Source: Syntrophales bacterium
GTDB lineage: Bacteria > Desulfobacterota > Syntrophia > Syntrophales > Fen-1087
DNA: 32,817 nucleotides
Assembly (NCBI GenBank): GCA_030656035.1
Contig: JAUSOK010000115.1
Span: forward strand, 1-32,817
Reading direction: 5' to 3'
Below the pieces are notes generated by a model. That model was not told the DNA's origin. It did not search any database and saw only the letters and a program-made list of their open reading frames with translations. The translations under genes were made by a program, and so were the position numbers. This document shows positions 1 to 7,500 of this stretch, one piece after another; positions within the stretch are counted from its first letter, which is position 1, and every line of letters begins with the position of its first letter.

Positions 1-459
1 GTGGAGGCGATCCAGAAGGCCCTGCCGATCCTCCAGGAGATCGCGACCGATTACCGCAAATATATCAAGGACGACGGTGATGAGATCGAGATCGAACTAA
101 TCCTGGAGGCATCCCGCGATAAGGCGGAGGCCGATAAGGCCAACAAACGGATGAATGATACGATGCACTTCAGCGGCGGCATCGTCCTGTCCGCCCTACC
201 GAGCCTTGGCTTTTTTGCGGGCCTGACGGTCTCGGCCCTCCATTCCGGAGGAAGAAGTTTCTGGGAGATTCTGAAGAACAAAAGGGAATTCGACCTCTGC
301 AAGCAAAGCTTGAAGCTTGATCAGGTCGAATTCTCCTACACGGAGAGCTTCTTCAGGAATTTCTCGCACCTGCTGAGCCCCCCGGATGACTCTCCCGATG
401 TCCTGATCCGGGGGATCGTCATCCGGCTGCGTCAGAAGGGGCCAAAGGCGGTAGGGTGA
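1..459 (+). CDS. Hypothetical protein, probably 5'-truncated by the window edge
   Basis: The frame is open from base 1 (GTG) to a TGA at 457-459 and gives 152 residues. Because the window begins at that GTG, the true start may lie upstream. I do not recognise the family. The amino-terminal third is charged and helical. Residues about 57-80 are hydrophobic and Gly/Ser-rich (GGIVLSALPSLGFFAGL) and could be one membrane segment or a buried helix. The rest is soluble-looking. The gene has a higher GC content than the three genes that follow. An inverted-repeat site with attC-like layout begins 11 bp after its stop, which suggests a gene cassette. No catalytic motif is visible. The opposite-strand frame across 196-495 is judged to be a shadow. 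Confidence 0.5.
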   Translation: MEAIQKALPILQEIATDYRKYIKDDGDEIEIELILEASRDKAEADKANKRMNDTMHFSGGIVLSALPSLGFFAGLTVSALHSGGRSFWEILKNKREFDLCKQSLKLDQVEFSYTESFFRNFSHLLSPPDDSPDVLIRGIVIRLRQKGPKAVG

Positions 460-469
460 CCCTCTGGAA

Positions 470-550
470 GCCTGACCGGCGCTGCTCACCTTCATGTTTG
501 CGGTTTTTATGCCTCGGTCTCGTTTGTTTCCATTAGACAGCGATTTAGGC
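470..550 (+). other. attC-like recombination site (degenerate)
   Basis: GCCTGAC (470-476) followed by CGCTG (480-484) is mirrored by CAGCG (538-542) and TTTAGGC (544-550). This is the R''-L''...L'-R' order of an integron attC site; the R' copy differs from the ideal GTTAGGC at its first base and R'' has G instead of A at its fifth. The span of 81 bp is within the attC range. It lies just after a stop codon, as expected for a cassette. No integrase gene is in the window, so this rests on structure alone. Confidence 0.4.
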
Positions 551-916
551 GATTTGACTCTCTTGAAAAATCTTAATGCAGCTTTTTATTGAAGCCTTCC
601 TGTAGTCCGCAAAACGCAGCCCATGAAGAAAATGCTTGGTTCCATATCGTTATCATTGATGTCATTCTCTCGATAATTATGATATGAGCGAATCGTTTCG
701 TATGGGGCTGCCAACGGATATATGGTTGAAATATTATGGCACTGCCGGGAAACCAGGCGGTAAAGGAGAAAACGGAAATCAACCTGTATATCGGGAAAAC
801 CGGCCTACTCGACTCAATTGAGATTACCTGGTGCCTTTCCGAAATTGTTAAAAAGTGTGCTGTGTGGAAATCCAAATAATGTGCAGTATTATTTAATAAC
901 AATATTACCTTAGCCT
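551..916. other. Non-coding AT-rich stretch with one doubtful small ORF
   Basis: There is no convincing gene in these 366 bases. A 47-codon plus-strand ORF runs from an ATG at 736 to a TAA at 877-879 (starts MALPGNQAVKEKTEI), but it has no clear Shine-Dalgarno sequence and no recognisable family. The minus-strand frame at 573-902 looks random, rich in His, Phe and Ile. The stretch may be the long leader of the next cassette or decayed cassette sequence. Confidence 0.3.
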
Positions 917-1477
917 ATGTCTGACCAAGAGATTGAAAAGAAAGAAAAAGAGCGCATGGCACTCGAGTACTTTATCGAAGCGTATAAATTTGCCACAGGG
1001 ACAAAACTGCTTTATATTCCTTTCGTTTCCGATAGTGAGCGCCCTGATTTTGTGTGCCAGACACCCGTTGGTGATTTGGTTGGCGTAGAGATTACAGAAG
1101 TTATGATGTGCTGGAAAATAAAGGAGGAAATCAGCGCACTCGGTGAGAGCGATCATCTAACTGCTTATCAGGCATCTGAAATCATAATAGATTCGATCCG
1201 AAAAAAGGAAGAGAAACGAAGCTCACCTAATTGGAAATTTCCTGATAACTTGATTCTGTTTATTCAGGTACTCGACATAGAAGTTGACGAACTGGAGAAG
1301 TTTCTTCTAAGTGCAGATTTACGTAAGGATTTTCATGGCTATGGATTTCGTGAAATATGGATAGCAAATTTCGATTCAGTCGCAACTTATCGCAGTGTGA
1401 CGCTCTTCGGGCTTTATCCAGAGCAAATTTGGGGTCCGCACGATCGATGGAATCAATGGGAAAAACCTTACGGTTGA
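917..1477 (+). CDS. Hypothetical protein, possible PD-(D/E)XK-like fold
   Basis: A 186-residue soluble protein in AT-rich DNA. Residues about 48-60 (ERPDF then GDLVGVEIT) resemble the PD...(D/E)xK core of restriction-endonuclease-like folds, with PD near residue 49 and VEIT near residues 59-62. The lysine of the canonical motif is replaced by Thr, so nuclease activity is uncertain. No signal peptide or membrane segment is seen. The amino terminus is a run of Lys and Glu. The start ATG at 917 lacks a strong ribosome-binding site. The gene lies alone between two attC-like sites and reads in the same direction as its neighbours, which fits a cassette gene. It could also be an orphan component of a defence or toxin system. 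I do not recognise a named family. Confidence 0.65.
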   Translation: MSDQEIEKKEKERMALEYFIEAYKFATGTKLLYIPFVSDSERPDFVCQTPVGDLVGVEITEVMMCWKIKEEISALGESDHLTAYQASEIIIDSIRKKEEKRSSPNWKFPDNLILFIQVLDIEVDELEKFLLSADLRKDFHGYGFREIWIANFDSVATYRSVTLFGLYPEQIWGPHDRWNQWEKPYG

Positions 1478-1499
1478 TGTTTCGAGAAATGCCTATCGT

Positions 1500-1543
1500 G
1501 TCTAACGTTAACTGCTTTCCACTTTTCCTTTGAGTAGTTAGAA
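1500..1543 (+). other. Short attC-like inverted repeat (weak)
   Basis: TCTAAC (1501-1506) pairs with GTTAGA (1537-1542), and ACT/AGT inside can extend the stem. The outer heptamers GTCTAAC and GTTAGAA approximate attC R'' and R'. At about 44 bp it is shorter than usual attC sites. It sits 22 bp after a stop codon. Alone it would be unconvincing; it gains weight from similar sites after the neighbouring genes. Confidence 0.25.
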
Positions 1544-1564
1544 CTGCGAAAGGGGTGCAGAAGA

Positions 1565-2974
1565 ATGGATAAGAAAAATAAAGCTATTTTCAAGATGCAC
1601 TGCTTGGTTATATGTACCGTTTGTATATCACTACTCTCACATTCCGCTTTTGCTGAAATAAAAACATTTGTGAAAGAATATACTTATCAGGCAAGCGATG
1701 AGGACAGCAGGAATTCAAGCAGGGTCATCGCCCTCAGGGAAGTGAAAAGGCTACTTCTGGAGGAATTGGGTACCTATCTGGAAAGTCAAACAGAAGTAAT
1801 AAACTTTCAAATGACAAAAGATCAGATCACCACCCTAACAGCCGGAATAGTGAGCACAGAAGTCATTGAAGACACGTGGGATGGAAAAAAATACTGGCTT
1901 AAGGCAAAAATCGCAGCAAACCCGCAAGATGTAATAAAATCCATTGATAATCTTCGCAAAGACCGTGAAAAAGTTAAAGAATTAGTGGCATTAAGAAAAA
2001 AGTCTGAAGAACTTTTACGAGAAAATGAGCGGCTAAATAAGGAGTTAAAGGTAGCAAAGGGTGGGAAGAAAAAAGAAGCATTACAAGCATATAAGCGCAA
2101 TATTGATAATTTAAGCGCCACTGAATGGTATGAAAGAGGTTATGAATTAGTTCTATCCGGTAACAACGCTGATGCAGTAAAAGCTTTTAATATGGCTATA
2201 GAACTGGATCCTCGTAATGCATGGGCTTATTACAGCACCAGAGGGGTTGCATATGACAATCTTGGTAATCATCAGCAGGCGATTAAGGATTTCAACAAGG
2301 CTATAGAACTGAAGCCGCAGGATGCAGGGGCATACACACTCAGAGGGATCGCTTATGGCGGGCTTGGCAATTATCAGCAGAAGATTAAGGATTTCAACAA
2401 GGCTATAGAACTGAACCCGCAGGATGCGCGGACATACTGCAACAGAGGGCTTGCTTATGGCCTTCTTGGCAATTATCAACAGGCAATTAGAGATTTAAAT
2501 AAGGCCATAGAACTGGATCCTAAAGATGGATTTGCTTATTGGGGTAGAGGGGAAGTGTATGCTAATTTAGGCAATCATCAGCAGGCGATAGAAGATTACA
2601 ACATGTGCATATTGCTGGATCCTCGGGCTGAAAAGGCTTACAACGATAGAGGGATTGCCTATGCCTATATTGGCAATCACCAGCAGGCGATTAATGATTA
2701 CACCAAGGCATTAGAACTGGATTCTCGGGATGAAAAGGCTTACAGCAACAGAGGGCTTAGTTATGTTCACCTGGGCAATTATCGACAAGCCATAGAGGAT
2801 TACGACAAGGCTATAGAACTAAACCCTCGGTATGCAGAAGCTTACGGTAACAGAGCAGGGGCTTATGCACTGATCGGCGATGGTCAACAGGCAGAAGCGG
2901 ATGTCAAAGCTGCCGCAAGATTAGGGCATGTAAAGGCACAAGATCTCTTAAAATCAAATCGAATCGAGTGGTAA
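1565..2974 (+). CDS. Exported tetratricopeptide repeat (TPR) protein
   Basis: 469 residues. Residues 1-30 form a signal peptide (basic start, hydrophobic core with ICTVCISLLS, cleavage likely after SAFA). Residues about 31-130 form a folded domain of mixed strands and helices seen at the front of many deltaproteobacterial TPR proteins. Residues about 130-170 are a Lys/Glu-rich probable coiled coil. From about residue 185 there are eight TPR units of about 34 residues, the central ones with a recurring RG(I/L)AY...LGN(H/Y)QQAI.D.NKAIEL pattern; the last is degenerate. The periplasmic scaffold role is inferred from the export signal and repeats. The repeats are also similar at DNA level (about 2200-2880), so recombination could change their number. 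The GGGG at 1553-1556 is a plausible ribosome-binding site for the ATG at 1565. The gene lies between two attC-like sites. Confidence 0.85.
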   Translation: MDKKNKAIFKMHCLVICTVCISLLSHSAFAEIKTFVKEYTYQASDEDSRNSSRVIALREVKRLLLEELGTYLESQTEVINFQMTKDQITTLTAGIVSTEVIEDTWDGKKYWLKAKIAANPQDVIKSIDNLRKDREKVKELVALRKKSEELLRENERLNKELKVAKGGKKKEALQAYKRNIDNLSATEWYERGYELVLSGNNADAVKAFNMAIELDPRNAWAYYSTRGVAYDNLGNHQQAIKDFNKAIELKPQDAGAYTLRGIAYGGLGNYQQKIKDFNKAIELNPQDARTYCNRGLAYGLLGNYQQAIRDLNKAIELDPKDGFAYWGRGEVYANLGNHQQAIEDYNMCILLDPRAEKAYNDRGIAYAYIGNHQQAINDYTKALELDSRDEKAYSNRGLSYVHLGNYRQAIEDYDKAIELNPRYAEAYGNRAGAYALIGDGQQAEADVKAAARLGHVKAQDLLKSNRIEW

Positions 2975-3001
2975 TATTTCCTGCTTCTACTAATGGGGTG
3001 G

Positions 3002-3063
3002 TGCCAACGACCGGATGCAGTAACCGCCGACAAATCCGGCATGGCTAATGTCCGACGTTGAGC
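3002..3063 (+). other. attC-like recombination site, interrupted at its right end
   Basis: This is the clearest attC-like site of the window. CAACG (3005-3009) pairs with CGTTG (3056-3060). Inside it CGGA (3012-3015) pairs with TCCG (3051-3054), with unequal spacers (AC against A), as in the bulged R and L boxes of attC. The right box reads GTTGAGC (3057-3063), matching GTTRRRY, although its last three bases belong to the inserted element at 3061. A GCCGA/TCCGGC inner stem (3026-3040) fills the variable centre. It begins 27 bp after the TPR gene's stop. Confidence 0.45.
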
Positions 3064-3216
3064 CTGTAGAATAAGTCAGGAAGCGGCATTCAGCGCACGA
3101 TGCATAAAAAAACGACTTCGGAGAATGCCCCATAAGCGACAGTCAGGTGATAAGGAAGGGTAAAAAGACCCCTAAAAATTGCACAAAAATATTGTTTTGG
3201 AGTTATTCTACAGGCT
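3061..3216. mobile_element. MITE-like element (156 bp) with terminal inverted repeats and 5-bp target duplication
   Basis: The ends are 14-bp perfect inverted repeats: AGCCTGTAGAATAA at 3061-3074 and its reverse complement at 3203-3216. Immediately outside are identical pentamers CGTTG at 3056-3060 and 3217-3221, the mark of a 5-bp target-site duplication. The interior has no substantial ORF; a short frame from the ATG at 3124 ends at the TAA around 3162. It is therefore either a MITE or a heavily deleted insertion sequence moved by a transposase elsewhere. Target duplication plus perfect ends suggests a fairly recent insertion. It has landed in the right half of the attC-like site. Confidence 0.7.
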
Positions 3217-3248
3217 CGTTGTACACATAATTAAAACAAGATGATCAA

Positions 3249-4193
3249 ATGCGAATTTACATTGAAAAATTCCTGGTTTTATTCAATCGGCTGAAATCTG
3301 AGCTGAACAATTCTTTAAAAAATCTTAAATGGCTCCCCAACGCAAAGCCTGAGATCGCCGAGCTATGCTATCAACTTGACGAAACATATAGACAATTGCA
3401 CCATTTCTTTGCAAATCAGCCAACGAAATTTTCTGTTGTGCCTCCCATTTTTCAGAAAAGGTGGGACGAATATATTACCGATTACCAAACTACGATTGAC
3501 GAGATAGCAAGGCCGAAAAGAGAGAAATATGAAAAGGAATTAGTTGAACTATTGCGAAAGGCAGCGGAAGACGCCAAGGCAAAAGGTCAATCTCATGAAG
3601 AATTTTGGCAAAAGATATCTGATGGTTTACCCAGCATGATAGGCGTGACTTTTAATCCAGTTGAGGATGATGCTGCATCATTATTAGATGAACTTTTTGT
3701 GGCTATACATGACATCATTGCCAATAATCTTCTTTCAGAGACATTCACAGATAAGCAAATGGGTGCTTTGAATTATTTTGAAAAGGTCATCGGACTTGAT
3801 TTTCATAGTATTAATAGACGATGGGGCAAAGCACCGAGCTTATTCATCTCAGAGAAGATAAGGAAGAAAACTGATAAGCTGGTCGAAATGTACAATGAAG
3901 CTGTTAAAGGCTATATCTATGGCTTAAATGTTTCCTCGACAGCTATGTGTAGAGCATTACTTGAGCATATTCTAATCAATTATTACGGGATACCAAAAGA
4001 CGACTTGGTAAAAGTCGTGTCTCTGGCTGAAAGCAGATTTAGAAAATTAAAGTCCCTCAATTTGCACAAGTTAAGGAAGGACGGTAACGACGTAATGCAT
4101 GAGTATGAAACAAAATCAAGAATCGAGGACGATGCCGTTGTAAGCTATTTATTGACCATTCGTGCCTTGGTTGATTTTATTCCAGAAAATTGA
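3249..4193 (+). CDS. DUF4145-like domain protein of unknown function
   Basis: 314 residues, soluble, AT-rich. The amino-terminal 130 residues are helical and charged (possible coiled coil near residues 85-120, with EKYEKELVELLRKAAEDAKA). The carboxy-terminal part, about residues 220-312, resembles DUF4145: SSTAMCRALLEHILINYYGI, then a conserved-looking LHKLRKDGNDVMHEYE stretch and a final helix with VVSYLLTIRALVDFI. DUF4145 domains often occur in or near restriction and other defence genes, but the function is unknown. The start ATG at 3249 follows the mobile element by 32 bp, so the insertion may have altered its leader. The attC-like site that follows fits a cassette gene. Functional assignment is weak; the coding call is strong from the long open frame. 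Confidence 0.75.
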   Translation: MRIYIEKFLVLFNRLKSELNNSLKNLKWLPNAKPEIAELCYQLDETYRQLHHFFANQPTKFSVVPPIFQKRWDEYITDYQTTIDEIARPKREKYEKELVELLRKAAEDAKAKGQSHEEFWQKISDGLPSMIGVTFNPVEDDAASLLDELFVAIHDIIANNLLSETFTDKQMGALNYFEKVIGLDFHSINRRWGKAPSLFISEKIRKKTDKLVEMYNEAVKGYIYGLNVSSTAMCRALLEHILINYYGIPKDDLVKVVSLAESRFRKLKSLNLHKLRKDGNDVMHEYETKSRIEDDAVVSYLLTIRALVDFIPEN

Positions 4194-4203
4194 AACATAG
4201 AAT

Positions 4204-4262
4204 GCATAACATACGCTCAAGTGTAACGCGGCAGAGAGCCGTCGCGCCATTTGCTCTGTGTA
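4204..4262 (+). other. attC-like recombination site (right box degenerate)
   Basis: GCATAAC (4204-4210) approximates an attC left box. It is followed by an imperfect stem: CGCTCAAGTG...CGCGGC (4214-4232), loop AGAGA (4233-4237), then GCCG...CGCGCCA.TTGCTC (4238-4256). The start TAACATACGCTCAAGTG is close to the left half of many chromosomal attC sites. A matching GTTATGC right box is not present; GTGTACAC stands there instead. It begins 11 bp after the DUF4145-like gene. The remaining bases to 4504 hold no supportable gene; a 61-codon frame at 4190-4375 reads through the repeat and is not credible. Confidence 0.4.
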
Positions 4263-4504
4263 CACTCTTTCGATGCGTAATCATCAGCTCTGATGAATCT
4301 TCACCACCGAACATTAGTAGATGTAACTTTGTCAAGGCTCAATTCATCAGATTATCAACTCAAAAGTACGCATGAACCGGATGAATCAAAAATAAGTATG
4401 GAAAGACGGGAATTCTTGAAATGATTGGCTGTTCTGGGGATCGGCGGCAGTAAGGGTTGCGAAGTGCCCGGGTTATGACTGCCAAAAAGCGGGGCAAGTG
4501 CCTG

Positions 4505-7500
4505 TTATGCGTTTTTCAGGGATGTCCCATTTTTTTCAAGGGTTGATTTGATCTGGCCGGCGACGATTTCGACGGGCTCGCTGAAGAGCGCCTCCAGCGA
4601 AATGGACTCCAGATAGCGGTCGTCCCAGGGAAGGTTGTATTCATTGATGAGATTGCGAAGGTCATTAAACCGGTAGCCCAGTACGGCGATTTTTTCCGGC
4701 CGGCTCAGGGACTCATTGTAGCGGATGTGAATCAGCAGCAGATTTTTGACGCCTGCGCCTTCTCCAAGCAGCGGAACGATCATGATCGGCGCCCCGTCCG
4801 TCTTGCCGCGGCCCAGATAAACATGGCCCGTGCCGACAATGGTTTTTTTTGCCCCCATGAGCAGGTTGGCCTGTTCCACGCGCGATTTCATCTGCAGCGC
4901 AATCCCGCCCCGTTGCCGGATGGTGATTGTGGAAGCGTCCTGGGGGTTGCCCTCCTGGTCCAGGTTATTGACGGCGTACAGGGTGTAGCCCCGGATCGCC
5001 GCGATGGCCGGCTGAACATTTCTGATGGCCAGGACGTTTCTGCCGGTAAGCAGCCTGAGAGAAACGCCCAATTCCTTCAGCAGTTCAAACACCATGCCCT
5101 CCAAGGGCTGTTCCTTGCGGCTGGTTCCCACCGTCACCGTCTTTGCCTGATGACGGATCGTGTCGATCGGTCTCGACAACTCATCGATGGCGTGACCGAG
5201 GCAGGTATCCAGACGGTCAATGGGAGAGAGGGTTTCATCCCGGAAATCCTGCCAGAAGTCTTCGAGGGGGATCTTGCCGACGGCATATTTCAACAGCAGC
5301 ACAAGCTCGGAGATCGTGCCGACGCCGGACAATGAAAAACCGCCGCCGGCCAGCCGCTCGTGCAGGGACGTTGAAAAATCTCTGATCATCTTGCGGAATT
5401 GCCTGTCTGCAATCTTTTCGTAAAATGATGCCTGATGCCTGCCCGCGTCGGTGACGGTCAGGTTCAGGCGGCTCCGGAACTCCCGGAAGAACAGGGCTTC
5501 CTCGTCTATGCTGCAGGCCGCATAATAGCCCCAGAGGTGGCCGGCCACGGTATTGAGAATGACCGGCAGGGGCATAGGGGCCCGCGGAATGGCGATCACG
5601 GCATCGGCAATGGGGTCGAAACGCGCCTCGTCTTCATCGGCAAAAACGATGACGCCCGCTTTATGCGCCTTGAAGATGGCCACATCCTTGACAATGTCGC
5701 CCGTGACCGCTTCCGGGGCGCCGGCGGCGCAGACAAGGATAAGGGGCTCCGCCGACAGATCGATGTGCTTCTTGTTTTCCACCACGTCGGAGGAGATGGT
5801 CTTGTAACAGAGTTCGCTGAGCTTGATCCGGATTTCATCGGCGGCCGCCTTGTTGGGTCCGCTACCGACAACAGCCCAATATTTTTTTTGTCCGGCGCAA
5901 TCCCGGACGGACTGGCGGATCTTTTCCTTTTGCTCCAGGACCCGTTGCATCAACGCCGGCGCCTGCTCCAGGTTCTCTAGTTCCGCGGCGATCTCTTCGT
6001 CGGGAAGCGTTTTCAGCATCTGGGCAAGATATAGGGACAGAATATGCCCGGCGATGATCTGGGAATAGAAAGCCTTCGTGGAGGCCACGGACATTTCGAT
6101 ATCCCGGCCGTCGCTGGTGTAAAAAACGCCGTCCGACTTGCCGGTGATATCGGACTGACGCCGGTTCACAATGGCGATGATCGCTGCGCCGCGTTGTGCG
6201 GCCATCGCCACGGCGCGGTTCGTGTCCGTGGTAGTGCCGGATTGCGTGATCGGAATGATCAGCGTGTCCTGCAGGCCCTCCTGCAGATGAAAGCCGCTCA
6301 GTTCCGAGGCGATTTTCGCTTCGATCCTGATCCGCGCGCCGCGGAGATACCGCTCCAGGGCGTCCGATACGGCGGCGCCCGCCACCGCCGCCGTGCCGTG
6401 GCCGATGACCACCACGCGGCGGATCTCGTCGCGCACCAGGGCCAGACGGACTTTTTCCGGAACGATATCCGGGCCGAGATTGAAACGGACCTGCTTTGTC
6501 CCGTCTTTTTCCTTTATAATCCGGTATTTGCCAAGAATGGTCTTGTGCACGGAAAGGGCGGATTCGCTGATCTCCTTGAGAAAGAAATGGGGGTAGGCGC
6601 CGCGGTCAATATCCCGCGTCGTCATCTCGGCCTGCTGGATATCCGCCGCCCGCCACGCCAGCGGCAACCCATTGTAGTAAAATGATTTTATCCCGGGAAG
6701 GCCTCCCCCGGAATTTTGATCCAGGATCACGATCTGACCGGCGGACTCGGAATCGCCGGGAATAGAGGGCTTTTCGCCGTCCATCTTGATGAAAGCGGAC
6801 GTTTCTTCCACGAGGCCGTAGAGCTCCGAGGAGAAGACATACCGGTCGGGCGCCAGACCTACATAGATCGTCTGGCCGCTGCCTTTCAGGGCGAGGAAGG
6901 TCCGGGACGGCTCCAGAGAGCTCGTCATGGCGATGGCGTGCGATCCTTCAAAGTCGCAGACGGCGCGCCGGAAGGACTCCGTCAGGTCGTTTCCTTCCCG
7001 AAGATATTTTTCGATCTGCAGGGGGATGATCTTCGTGTCCGTGCTTACTTCCGGAACGAACAACTCGCGTCCGGCTTCGAACTGCCGGCGCAGAAGCTGG
7101 TAATTGTCGATATCGCCGTTAAGGACCACGCTGATCGTCCCGTCCCCTTCGCCGTAGGCCGGATAGCGCCGGATGCCTTTATTGAGCGTGTGATTGTTGA
7201 TGGGATGGCAATTGTCCTCGGTAATGGAACCGACCGACGCCCAGCGTGTGTGGGCCAGCGTCGTCCCGAAGGCGGCCCCTTTGACGGCAAATTCGCGAAA
7301 GACGGCATCCTGCGCCACAGCCTTTCGCAATTCCCGGATATTCCGGCCCAGTTCGCCGACAATCGAAGCGGTTTTATAGGTAAAGGATAAAAAGGGCCGG
7401 GCTTCCGAGCATTCAATGGAACCGTTGATCAGATCGCCGGCGGCCGTTCTCTGTCTGAAATCATCATGGAGCCCCCTTTCCCTGAGCCGCGCGAGGACAT

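Noticed and set aside
573-902. 109-codon minus-strand ORF in the 551-916 gap
   Set aside because: Composition looks random, there is no ribosome-binding site, and it would be the only reverse gene in the array.
2200-2880. Regular 102-bp repeats that could suggest a CRISPR or satellite array
   Set aside because: The period matches 34-residue TPR units in frame inside an open reading frame; there are no spacers.
4190-4375. 61-codon ORF overlapping the end of the DUF4145-like gene
   Set aside because: It reads through the attC-like inverted repeat, lacks a ribosome-binding site and resembles no protein.
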